From assembly GCA_020431545.1 (NCBI GenBank), contig JAGQIB010000594.1, positions 1 to 7,423 on the forward strand: a stretch of 7,423 nt of DNA, read 5' to 3'. A program made the translations under genes and the position numbers. Of this stretch, positions 1 to 5,816 are shown piece after piece; within the stretch, counting starts at the first letter, position 1, and every line of letters begins with the position of its first letter. Source of the DNA: Gemmatimonadota bacterium. GTDB taxonomy: Bacteria > ARS69. The notes beneath the pieces are model-generated. The model saw nothing but the letters and a program-made list of their open reading frames with translations, did no database searches and was not told where the DNA came from.

Positions 1-85
1 CGGCGGGGAGCCGTCCTTGCCTGGGGAGACGCGAAATTTCCGGGGCACCGGACACTCGACGGGAGCCGGTGGCCCGGATCAGAAG

Positions 86-105
86 GAGCCGACGATCCTC
101 GGCCC
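86..105 (-). terminator. Weak hairpin downstream of the propeller gene
   Basis: On the minus strand, starting 16 nt past the stop codon of the propeller gene, a 7-bp stem (including one G-U pair) closes a 6-nt loop and is followed by the pyrimidine-rich CTTCT. This could be a weak intrinsic terminator, but there is no real T-run. The rest of bases 1-120 shows no gene I can recognise: there is an 8-G homopolymer at 106-113 and an 8-bp palindrome GAAATTTC at 33-40. Confidence 0.25.
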
Positions 106-120
106 GGGGGGGGCGGACGG

Positions 121-1638
121 TCAGTTCCTCAGTCGCACGACGCGAACTGCCTCGCTCCGTCCTTCCGGGCGCAAGTAGTAGACGCCGCTCGGCACGGGAG
201 ATCCTGCTCTCGAGCTCCCGTCCCACGTCAGCTCGCCCTCTCCCGCCAGCGTCGTCACGATCCGGCCGGTGACGTCGAGGACGAGAACGCGCTGGTCGAG
301 GTCGAGGGGCCGGGAGAAGCGGACGGTTGTCGTTCGCCGGAACGGATTCGGGAACGCGGATCCGGAGGCGAGGCTCGCGTTCATCGGCGCATCCGTCGCG
401 TCGACGGTGGCTCCCACTCGGTAGACGCGCTCGGTTCCGTCCCGCGAATCGGACCACACGATCTCGATCTCGTCGGCCGGAGAGATCGCGACGCCCGCGT
501 GCGAGACCGCCGCGCCCAGGCCGTCTCCGGTGATCGCTTCCTCCGGTCCCCACGTCGAGCCTCCGTCCAGGGAGGTGGCGGCCCAGATCTCCGGTTGTCC
601 GGTGACCGGATCGTTGCCCGTCCAGACGGCAACCGCGACGTCGCCCTGTCGCGCGACGGTGGGATGTCGGATCGCGGTCAGGCCGTCCGAGTCGTCGACC
701 TGGATCTGCGGAGCGAAGGTCACGCCGCCGTCCGTGCTGCGCGCGCTCATCGCGTGGAACGTCGCGGAGGCGCCGCCGACTTTCCCCCAGACGACGAGCA
801 CGTCGGAACCCTCGGCGGTGATGCTCGGCGGCGAGCTGGGGCAGGCGAAGAAGAGGGAACCGCCCTGGTCGACGCGCACGCTGGCGGGGAACGTCGCGCC
901 GCCGTCCGTGGAACGCGCGACGTACATGCGGCGCTGGTTGTTCTCGTTGTTGCGGTAGGCGACCACGACCGTGCCGTCGTCGAGGACGATCGGGTCGGCG
1001 TTGCAGCACTCGCAGGGCAGCCCCGGCGAGGCGGCGGCCGGGTTCGCGGGAAGGAGGAAGTCGCCGTTCGCGTCCTGCACGCGGAGCTCGTGCGAGGGAT
1101 CCCCCGTCACGTCGTCGTACACGATCCAGGACTGGATCACGCGGCCGTCGGGAAAGAGCGTTCCGGTGTTGTAGGCACGCTCCTTCGTGGTGTCGGGGTC
1201 GGCACGCACGGCCGACTCCCACGTGGATCCGAGATCGGTCGAGCGCGCGAACCACATGGCGCGGTTGTCGAAGTCGGTGCCCTCCCAGGACACGAGCACA
1301 CGGTCGCCGCGCACGTCGAGTTCGAGACCGTCGCCCAGGCCGTACCGGATCCCGTCCATCGCGGCCGCGAGCGGCACGGCCGCCCCGTACGCCGCCCCGG
1401 CGCTCGGCGCGGAGGCGACGAACACCCCCTCCTGTCCGAAGACGTCGCCGGCGACCCAGGCGACGTGCTTGGCGCCGTCCGCCGTGAAGGCCACGCGCGG
1501 GCGAGTGTTGTTGAGATGCACGTTGGATGCCGGCAGGAGCTGCTCGGGGCCGCGGGTCAGGGTCTGCGCCTCGGACGCGAGCGGAGCCAGAACGCAGGAT
1601 CCGAAGACGAGGATGGCGAGCGGGCGGTCGAGACGCAT
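121..1638 (-). CDS. Secreted BNR/Asp-box beta-propeller (sialidase-like) protein with C-terminal sorting domain
   Basis: The product has 505 residues. Residues 1-24 form a signal peptide with probable cleavage at SEA/Q. C15 inside the hydrophobic core is not in a good lipobox, so a lipoprotein is less likely. Four Asp-box repeats of the S-x-D-x-G-x-T-W/F type lie near 133-140, 243-250, 301-308 and 356-363, each on a blade of a presumed six-bladed propeller. Between them are a C-E-C-C cluster (C209, C211, C212) and a second site, A-C-P (C266). Residues about 425-505 form a FlgD-Ig/T9SS type A module: PNPF, then VLDVTGRIV, then SGVYYLRPEG. Its middle loop is shorter than usual. The longer upstream start at 1695 is rejected because AGGAG lies just before 1638. 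I cannot assign the Arg triad or the Tyr/Glu pair of true sialidases, so sialidase activity is not supported; a binding or other extracellular role is equally possible. It is transcribed divergently from the nuclease gene. Confidence 0.88.
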   Translation of the reverse strand: MRLDRPLAILVFGSCVLAPLASEAQTLTRGPEQLLPASNVHLNNTRPRVAFTADGAKHVAWVAGDVFGQEGVFVASAPSAGAAYGAAVPLAAAMDGIRYGLGDGLELDVRGDRVLVSWEGTDFDNRAMWFARSTDLGSTWESAVRADPDTTKERAYNTGTLFPDGRVIQSWIVYDDVTGDPSHELRVQDANGDFLLPANPAAASPGLPCECCNADPIVLDDGTVVVAYRNNENNQRRMYVARSTDGGATFPASVRVDQGGSLFFACPSSPPSITAEGSDVLVVWGKVGGASATFHAMSARSTDGGVTFAPQIQVDDSDGLTAIRHPTVARQGDVAVAVWTGNDPVTGQPEIWAATSLDGGSTWGPEEAITGDGLGAAVSHAGVAISPADEIEIVWSDSRDGTERVYRVGATVDATDAPMNASLASGSAFPNPFRRTTTVRFSRPLDLDQRVLVLDVTGRIVTTLAGEGELTWDGSSRAGSPVPSGVYYLRPEGRSEAVRVVRLRN

Positions 1639-1643
1639 GGGAT

Positions 1644-1648
1644 CTCCT
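1644..1648 (-). promoter_or_regulatory. Shine-Dalgarno site that sets the propeller-gene start
   Basis: AGGAG on the minus strand sits 5 nt before the ATG at 1638. The context GGAGATCCCATG is identical to that of the serine hydrolase gene at 6687-6698. It supports the 505-residue product over the 524-residue extension, whose extra N-terminal residues would bury the signal peptide. Confidence 0.8.
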
Positions 1649-1713
1649 CTCGTTCGTTCGCCCACCGTAGCACACCGGAACCCGAGGGCGGCCAAGCGGC
1701 GGCCGGCCGGCGT

Positions 1714-1742
1714 TTGAGTGGCACCCGGTCATCCCTTATCAT
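1714..1742 (+). promoter_or_regulatory. Candidate sigma70-type promoter for the nuclease gene
   Basis: TTGAGT at 1714-1719 (four of six matches to TTGACA) is followed after 17 nt by TATCAT at 1737-1742 (five of six matches to TATAAT). This is the most AT-rich spot in a divergent intergenic region of 153 bp. It would start transcription near 1749 and leave a leader of about 43 nt. No comparable promoter was found for the opposite gene. Group-specific sigma consensus could differ from the E. coli one used here. Confidence 0.42.
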
Positions 1743-1745
1743 CCC

Positions 1746-1769
1746 GGTTCGGCCCATGCATCCCGAACC
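1746..1769. repeat. Perfect 7-bp inverted repeat at the predicted transcription start
   Basis: GGTTCGG at 1746-1752 and CCGAACC at 1763-1769 are exact reverse complements separated by 10 nt. The spacer contains the palindrome ATGCAT (1756-1761). The left arm overlaps the transcription start expected from the promoter at 1714-1742, so the repeat could be an operator. If transcription starts further upstream, it could be a leader hairpin instead. In GC-rich DNA a chance repeat of this size cannot be excluded. Confidence 0.35.
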
Positions 1770-1779
1770 CGATTCGCCC

Positions 1780-1786
1780 GGAGAGG
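1780..1786 (+). promoter_or_regulatory. Shine-Dalgarno site that sets the nuclease start
   Basis: GGAGAGG ends 5 nt before the ATG at 1792. An in-frame ATG at 1756 has no such site and would add 12 charged or proline-rich residues ahead of the signal peptide, so 1792 is preferred. Confidence 0.75.
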
Positions 1787-1791
1787 CCCCG

Positions 1792-4572
1792 ATGTCCCGT
1801 TTCGCACTCGCCCGATCGCTGGTCACCCGAGTCCTTCTCCCGACCGTCGGTGTGCTCGGCATTCTCGCCGCGGGCGCTCCCGCCCGCGCCCAGTCCGTGC
1901 TCCTCTCCGAGCTCTGTGACCCCCGGCTGAACTACCTCACGGACCGGTTCATCGAGATCGCGAACGTGGGCTCCACGCCGGTGGATCTCACCGGATGGTC
2001 GATCGTGGCGGTGGGCAACGGCGCGGACATCTTCACGTGGAATCTCTCGGGGACGATCGCGCCGGGCGATGCGCTCGTGGCCGGCGACGCGACGACGGTC
2101 GAGATCTTCCCGGTGGACTTCGCGGCCGAGACCTGGTCGGACAACAACAGCACCTGGAACGGGCGAGTGGGAGACGGGGCGAAGCTGCTCGGCCCGGGCG
2201 CCGTGCTCGTGGACGTGATCGTGGCCACGGGTACCGCGTTCGAGAACGAGGACCTCACGCGCAATCCGGACGTCCTCGCGCCGAGCCCGACGTACGATCC
2301 GCTGCAGTGGTCGTCGTTCGCGGTGGACTATCCGTGGCAGGGAACTCCCGGCACCCACACCACGTTGCCGCCGCCGCAGGGGCCGCTGATCACGAACGCG
2401 CTCACGGATCCGGCGTGGCCCACGGCGGCGACCGCGGTGAACGTCCTCGCCGACGTCGTGGACACGGTGGGCACGATCACCTCGGTGGAGTGCCACTGGG
2501 GAACGTCGCCGGGTACGATCACGAACGTCCTCCCGATGACGCCGTTCGCGGGGGACACGTACCGCACGAGCACGCCGATCCCCGCCCAGGCGCAGGGCAC
2601 CACGATCCACTACGAGATCCACGCCGCGAACGACGTCCCCGCCTCGACCACGCTCGGGTTCCTGCGCTACGACGTGCCGTGGGAGATCACGATCGCGCAG
2701 GCACAGGGGATGGCGACGTCGTCTCCGTACGCGGGATTCAGCGTGCAGACGACCGGCGTGGCCACCGCGTCGTTCGGCGAGGTTTTCGTGGTGCAGGACG
2801 GCGCGGGCGCGTGGAACGGGCTGTGGGCGCGCGGGGTGGCGCCGGCGGGCGTGTCGATCGGCGACGTGCTTTCGGTCCGCGGCCGGATCATCGAGAACGA
2901 TCCGTTCGGCTTCGCGACCACGACGCTGCTGGATAGCGTGGTGGTGCTCTCGTCGACGTCGGGCGGCACGGTGCCCGCGCCGATCGCGGTGACGGCGGCC
3001 ACTCTGGCGGACGAGTCGTACGAGGGCGTGCTGTCCACGCTCGCGGCCGGGCAGTGCACCGATGCGAACGTCTCCCTCGGCGAGTGGGAGATCACCGATG
3101 GCTCGGGCGCGGGTACGGTGGGCGACCGCGCCGACGTGATCGATCCCGTGCTCGGCACCGTCTACGACGTCACCGGCTGCGTGGTGGTGACCGGCGGCAC
3201 GCCGAAGATCGAACCGCGCGTGCCCGCCGATGTTGCGTTCGTCTCGGATCTGTTCGCGCCGCAGCTCGTGGCCGCTTCCGCGATCGTGGACACGCTCGTG
3301 GTGGCGACGTTCTCGGAAGCGGTCGATGCGGTGACGGCGGCCGTGCCCGCGAACTGGGGCGTCACCGGCGTCACCGTTCTTTCCGCGGCCCGTCACCCCA
3401 CGAACCATGCCCAGGTGACTCTCGCCGTGACGCCGCTCGCGACCGGCGCGCACACGGTGACCGCGAATGGGGTCGAGGATCTGTTCGGGAACGCGATCGC
3501 CGGCGGCACGATCGACTTCCCGTTCGAGCCGTCGCCCGCCGGCTACTACGACACGGCCGAGGGCCTGGACGGAGTGGCACTGCGCGCGGCGCTGCACGCG
3601 ATCATCACGGGACACACGGTGGTGTCGTACGCCGATACGTGGGGCGCGTTCTACACCACGGACGATCGTCCCGATGGTTTCGTGTGGGACATGTACTCGG
3701 ATATTCCGGGCGGAACGCCGCCGTACCTGTACACGTTCGGCGTGGACCAGGGCGGCGTGGGCGGGACGGAGGGTACCGGCTACAACCGCGAGCACTCCTG
3801 GCCCCAGAGCTGGTTCAACGGCCTGTCGCCGATGGACTCGGATCTGTTCCAGCTGTACCCCACGGACAACTGGGTCAACAACCAGCGCGGCAGCTGGCCG
3901 TACGGCGAGGTGGACGCGCCGAACTTCGTCTCGCTGAACGGCTCGAAGATCGGCCCGTGCACGTATCCCGGCTACAACGGCACGGTGTTCGAGCCCATCG
4001 ACGAGTACAAGGGCGACTTCGCGCGCTCGTACTTCTACATGACGACGCGCTACTACACCGAGGACGCGGCCTGGTCCACGAGCCCGATGACGGATCACGC
4101 GGATCTGCTGCCGTGGGCCGTGAGCCTGCTCCTGGACTGGCATGAGCAGGATCCGGTCAGCCTGAAGGAAGTCGACCGGAACGGCGCCGTGTACGCGCTG
4201 CAGGGGAATCGCAATCCCTTCATCGATCGTCCGGAGTTCGCGGAGCGGATGCTGTCCGCGGTCGTGGCGGTGCTGCCGGGGACGGCGGAGAGCGGGCGAC
4301 TCACACTGGATGCCGGGTGGCCGAACCCGTTCCGCGAGAGCACGACGTTCGCGTTCTCGCTGCCGGCGCCGGGCGACGCGCGGCTCGCGATCTACGACGT
4401 GTCCGGCCGGCTCGTGGCGCGGCTGCTCGATGGGCCGGCGGAATCCGGGCGGCACGAGTTGCGCTGGACGGGCCGGAACGGAGCCGGGGCGCCGGTGGCG
4501 CCGGGCGTGTACTTCTACCGCCTCGAGGCGGGGGGCGAGGCGGACACTCGTCGAATCGTGCGGGTGCGTTGA
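1792..4572 (+). CDS. Secreted modular Endonuclease I with lamin-tail and sorting domains
   Basis: The product has 926 residues. The order is: signal peptide 1-34 (cleavage after ARA/Q); lamin-tail domain about 35-145 (LLSELCDP...DRFIEIANVG...DLTGWSI); linker and Ig-like stretch about 195-295; OB-fold-like region about 296-485 (GEWEITDGSG, then YDVTGCVVV and KIEPRVPADV); Big_5-like Ig domain about 487-580; Endonuclease I domain about 583-825; FlgD-Ig/T9SS type A sorting module about 838-926 (WPNPF, AIYDVSGRLV, GVYFYRLEAGG). The nuclease core keeps the beta-beta-alpha-metal signature NREHSWP, with H668 as expected general base and E667 as metal ligand. It also keeps DLFQLYPTDNWVNNQRG, where N696 matches the second metal-binding Asn of Vvn/EndA enzymes, and GNRNPFIDRPE. 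By family knowledge it should be a non-specific secreted DNA/RNA nuclease needing a divalent metal. It is about four times the size of the simple enzymes. The AraC-type gene begins 16 nt downstream. Confidence 0.93.
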   Translation: MSRFALARSLVTRVLLPTVGVLGILAAGAPARAQSVLLSELCDPRLNYLTDRFIEIANVGSTPVDLTGWSIVAVGNGADIFTWNLSGTIAPGDALVAGDATTVEIFPVDFAAETWSDNNSTWNGRVGDGAKLLGPGAVLVDVIVATGTAFENEDLTRNPDVLAPSPTYDPLQWSSFAVDYPWQGTPGTHTTLPPPQGPLITNALTDPAWPTAATAVNVLADVVDTVGTITSVECHWGTSPGTITNVLPMTPFAGDTYRTSTPIPAQAQGTTIHYEIHAANDVPASTTLGFLRYDVPWEITIAQAQGMATSSPYAGFSVQTTGVATASFGEVFVVQDGAGAWNGLWARGVAPAGVSIGDVLSVRGRIIENDPFGFATTTLLDSVVVLSSTSGGTVPAPIAVTAATLADESYEGVLSTLAAGQCTDANVSLGEWEITDGSGAGTVGDRADVIDPVLGTVYDVTGCVVVTGGTPKIEPRVPADVAFVSDLFAPQLVAASAIVDTLVVATFSEAVDAVTAAVPANWGVTGVTVLSAARHPTNHAQVTLAVTPLATGAHTVTANGVEDLFGNAIAGGTIDFPFEPSPAGYYDTAEGLDGVALRAALHAIITGHTVVSYADTWGAFYTTDDRPDGFVWDMYSDIPGGTPPYLYTFGVDQGGVGGTEGTGYNREHSWPQSWFNGLSPMDSDLFQLYPTDNWVNNQRGSWPYGEVDAPNFVSLNGSKIGPCTYPGYNGTVFEPIDEYKGDFARSYFYMTTRYYTEDAAWSTSPMTDHADLLPWAVSLLLDWHEQDPVSLKEVDRNGAVYALQGNRNPFIDRPEFAERMLSAVVAVLPGTAESGRLTLDAGWPNPFRESTTFAFSLPAPGDARLAIYDVSGRLVARLLDGPAESGRHELRWTGRNGAGAPVAPGVYFYRLEAGGEADTRRIVRVR

Positions 4573-4576
4573 GGCG

Positions 4577-4583
4577 AGGAGAG
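4577..4583 (+). promoter_or_regulatory. Shine-Dalgarno site for the GTG-started regulator gene
   Basis: AGGAGAG lies 5 nt before the GTG at 4589, inside the 16-nt gap after the nuclease stop. It decides for GTG 4589 over the internal ATG at 4640, which lacks a comparable site and would remove the first helix preceding the AraC fold. Confidence 0.7.
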
Positions 4584-4588
4584 ATCGC

Positions 4589-5035
4589 GTGGCGCTGGAT
4601 CCGGAACTGTTGCGGCGGCTTCTGCGCGCCAAGGATCGCATGGACGCCGCTTCCCACGAGGAGTGGCCGGTCCGTCGCCTCGCACGCGTGAGCGGAGTCT
4701 CCCCGGCGCACTTCGCGCGGTCCTTCAAGGACGCGTTCGGTGTGCCGCCGCATCGCTATCTCCTCACGCGACGCATCGAGCGCGCATCGGCGCTCCTGCG
4801 CGAGACCGACCACCCGATCACCGACATCGCGTTCGAGACCGGCTGGAACAGCCTCGGCACGTTCGGGCGGACGTTTCGGGACGTCACGGGCGAAAGCCCG
4901 AGCGAACTGCGGGCTCGGGAGCGGACGGCGGCGCACGCCCCAGCTCCGGTGCCGGCCTGCATCCTCCGTGCCGCCCACCGCCCCGACCTCAGAATCGCAG
5001 TTTCGGAGAAGCGCCGACGCGGCGAGACCGGCTAG
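4589..5035 (+). CDS. AraC-family DNA-binding-domain-only transcriptional regulator
   Basis: The product has 148 residues from a GTG start. Nearly all of it is the AraC/XylS double helix-turn-helix domain. The first HTH is about 27-50 (WPVRRLARVSGVSPAHFARSF), a linker helix is about 58-70 (RRIERASALL), and the second HTH is about 77-108 (ITDIAFETGWNSLGTFGRTF...GESPSELR). There is no N-terminal cupin or other sensor domain, so it probably acts without its own ligand-binding module. The C-terminal 40 residues are basic and poorly structured, with PACILRAAHRP at about 122-132. It begins 16 nt after the nuclease stop with no obvious promoter in the gap, so read-through from the nuclease gene is possible. 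It lies 43 nt before a VOC-family gene, a pairing I recall in other bacteria. Its target is unknown; the neighbouring genes are the natural guess. Confidence 0.9.
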   Translation: MALDPELLRRLLRAKDRMDAASHEEWPVRRLARVSGVSPAHFARSFKDAFGVPPHRYLLTRRIERASALLRETDHPITDIAFETGWNSLGTFGRTFRDVTGESPSELRARERTAAHAPAPVPACILRAAHRPDLRIAVSEKRRRGETG

Positions 5036-5067
5036 TTTCCGGGGTCCGAAGTTCCTGCATGTCCCCC

Positions 5068-5074
5068 GAGGAGG
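5068..5074 (+). promoter_or_regulatory. Shine-Dalgarno site for the GTG-started VOC gene
   Basis: GAGGAGG lies 4 nt before the GTG at 5079. It is one of the strongest ribosome sites in the window. It fixes the VOC start where the protein fold begins (NPGVGVVGLYVRD). Confidence 0.75.
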
Positions 5075-5078
5075 TCTC

Positions 5079-5486
5079 GTGAACCCAGGTGTCGGAGTGG
5101 TCGGACTGTATGTCCGGGATCAGGAAGAAGCGCTCCAGTTCTACGTCGAGAAGGTCGGCTTTCGTGTTCACACCGACGTCAAGAACGGTGATTTCCGCTG
5201 GCTGACGGTCCAGCATCCGGATCAGCCGACGTTTCAGCTCGGTCTGTTCGTGCCCCAGGCCCCGATGGTGGATGCGTCCACGGCGCAGGCGCTGCGCGAG
5301 GCGGTGGCAAAGGGCGCGATGCCTCCCCTCGTCCTTCATGTTTCGGACTGTCGGGCCGAGTACGAGCGGATGCGCGCGGCCGGGGTGGAGTTCACCCAGG
5401 AGCCGATCGATCGCTTCGGCACGGTGGACGCGGGATTCCGCGACCCGGCCGGAAACGGATGGAAGATGATCGAGGCCCGGGGCTGA
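5079..5486 (+). CDS. VOC (glyoxalase/bleomycin-resistance/dioxygenase fold) family protein
   Basis: The product has 135 residues from a GTG start. It shows the two beta-alpha-beta-beta-beta modules of the vicinal oxygen chelate fold. Module one is about 6-60: VVGLYVRDQEEALQFYVEKVGF, then RWLTVQHPDQPTFQLGLF. Module two is about 80-134: PPLVLHVSDCRAEYERMRAAGVEF, then FRDPAGNGWKMIEA. Compared with E. coli glyoxalase I, the position of the first metal His appears to be V7 and the third appears to be P83. Only E132, with perhaps Q53, sits at a ligand-like position, so classical metal-dependent glyoxalase I activity is unlikely. It could be a small-molecule binding or resistance protein or an uncharacterised enzyme. 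The gene lies 43 nt after the AraC-type regulator and 25 nt before the small membrane protein, suggesting one transcript. No signal peptide is present, so it is cytoplasmic. Confidence 0.9.
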   Translation: MNPGVGVVGLYVRDQEEALQFYVEKVGFRVHTDVKNGDFRWLTVQHPDQPTFQLGLFVPQAPMVDASTAQALREAVAKGAMPPLVLHVSDCRAEYERMRAAGVEFTQEPIDRFGTVDAGFRDPAGNGWKMIEARG

Positions 5487-5511
5487 GCGAACCCATGACG
5501 AAGGAGATGCC

Positions 5512-5724
5512 ATGAACTGGAACCCGTGGGTTCGCCAGCTCCACCGCTGGATGTCGATCGTCTTTACTGTGCTCGTCGTCGCGAACATCGTCGCCATGGT
5601 GAGAACGGGGGGGCAGCGCGAGCCGGATCTGCTCACCTACTCGCCGCTACTGCCGCTCGCGCTGCTGCTGCTCAGCGGGCTGTACCTGTTCGCCCTGCCG
5701 TACCTCGCGAAGTGGCGTCGCTAG
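5512..5724 (+). CDS. Small two-helix membrane protein of unknown function
   Basis: The product has 70 residues from an ATG preceded by AAGGAG (5501-5506, 5 nt spacing). Two membrane helices are evident: about 12-30 (RWMSIVFTVLVVANIVAMV) and about 46-66 (LLPLALLLLSGLYLFALPY). A short polar loop (RTGGQREPDLLTY) joins them. The positive charges at the N-terminus (R8, H11, R12) and C-terminus (K67, R69, R70) predict both ends in the cytoplasm. The opening WVRQLHRWMSIVFT resembles short uncharacterised bacterial membrane proteins I recall, but I cannot name a family. It is the third gene of the AraC-VOC cluster, with a 25-nt gap. A run of seven G at 5607-5613 encodes part of the loop and is a place where an indel would break the frame. 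It could anchor or transport for the VOC product, but nothing in the sequence proves this. Confidence 0.82.
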   Translation: MNWNPWVRQLHRWMSIVFTVLVVANIVAMVRTGGQREPDLLTYSPLLPLALLLLSGLYLFALPYLAKWRR

Positions 5725-5757
5725 CCGAGCTCCAGGAGTGGCCGGTTTTGTGAGCCG

Positions 5758-5809
5758 TTTCCGGTTTGCGATCAGGGTGCCGTGGGGCACCCGGATCGCT
5801 ACCGGGAGG
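5758..5809 (+). promoter_or_regulatory. Long leader hairpin reaching into the ribosome binding site
   Basis: Reading outward from a GTGG loop (5782-5785), GGGTGCC pairs with GGCACCC (7 bp). After a single A/G mismatch, GCGATC (5768-5773) pairs with GATCGC (5794-5799). After a small internal loop, CCGGT (5761-5765) pairs with ACCGG (5801-5805). Weak pairs then continue between TTT 5758-5760 and GAG 5806-5808. That gives 18 Watson-Crick pairs. The ribosome site GGGAGG (5804-5809) of the gene starting at 5817 forms the foot of the stem, so folding would hinder translation. No T-run follows on either strand, which argues against a simple intrinsic terminator. CCGGTTT also occurs 19 nt upstream (5742-5748) and could compete for the same arm. 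Confidence 0.6.
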
Positions 5810-5816
5810 TTCTCGA

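Noticed and set aside
106..113. Run of eight G as a possible phase-variation tract
   Set aside because: It lies outside any recognised coding frame, 7 nt past the stop of the minus-strand gene, and no promoter is placed to be affected by its length.
499..1791. In-frame upstream extension of the nuclease reading frame by 431 codons
   Set aside because: It is antisense to the propeller gene, would place the signal peptide in mid-protein, and is made unnecessary by a good ribosome site at 1780-1786 before ATG 1792.
1729..4728. A 999-codon open frame on the minus strand covering the whole nuclease gene
   Set aside because: It is fully antisense to a gene with unmistakable domains. Its translation is dominated by Arg, His, Val and Gly in patterns typical of the complement of GC-biased codons, with no recognisable domain and no ribosome site.
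5607..5613. Run of seven G inside the small membrane protein gene as a slippage site
   Set aside because: The frame is intact and both membrane helices lie in one frame on either side, so there is no sign that slippage is used; GC-rich genomes often carry such runs.
4989..5636. Minus-strand open frame across the VOC and membrane protein genes
   Set aside because: It is a shadow of two well-supported plus-strand genes; its translation has no domain or plausible start context.
5730..5738. CTCC-A-GGAG inverted repeat after the membrane protein gene as a terminator
   Set aside because: The stem has only 4 bp with a 1-nt centre and cannot form a stable hairpin; the TTTT at 5746-5749 is not adjacent to any good stem.
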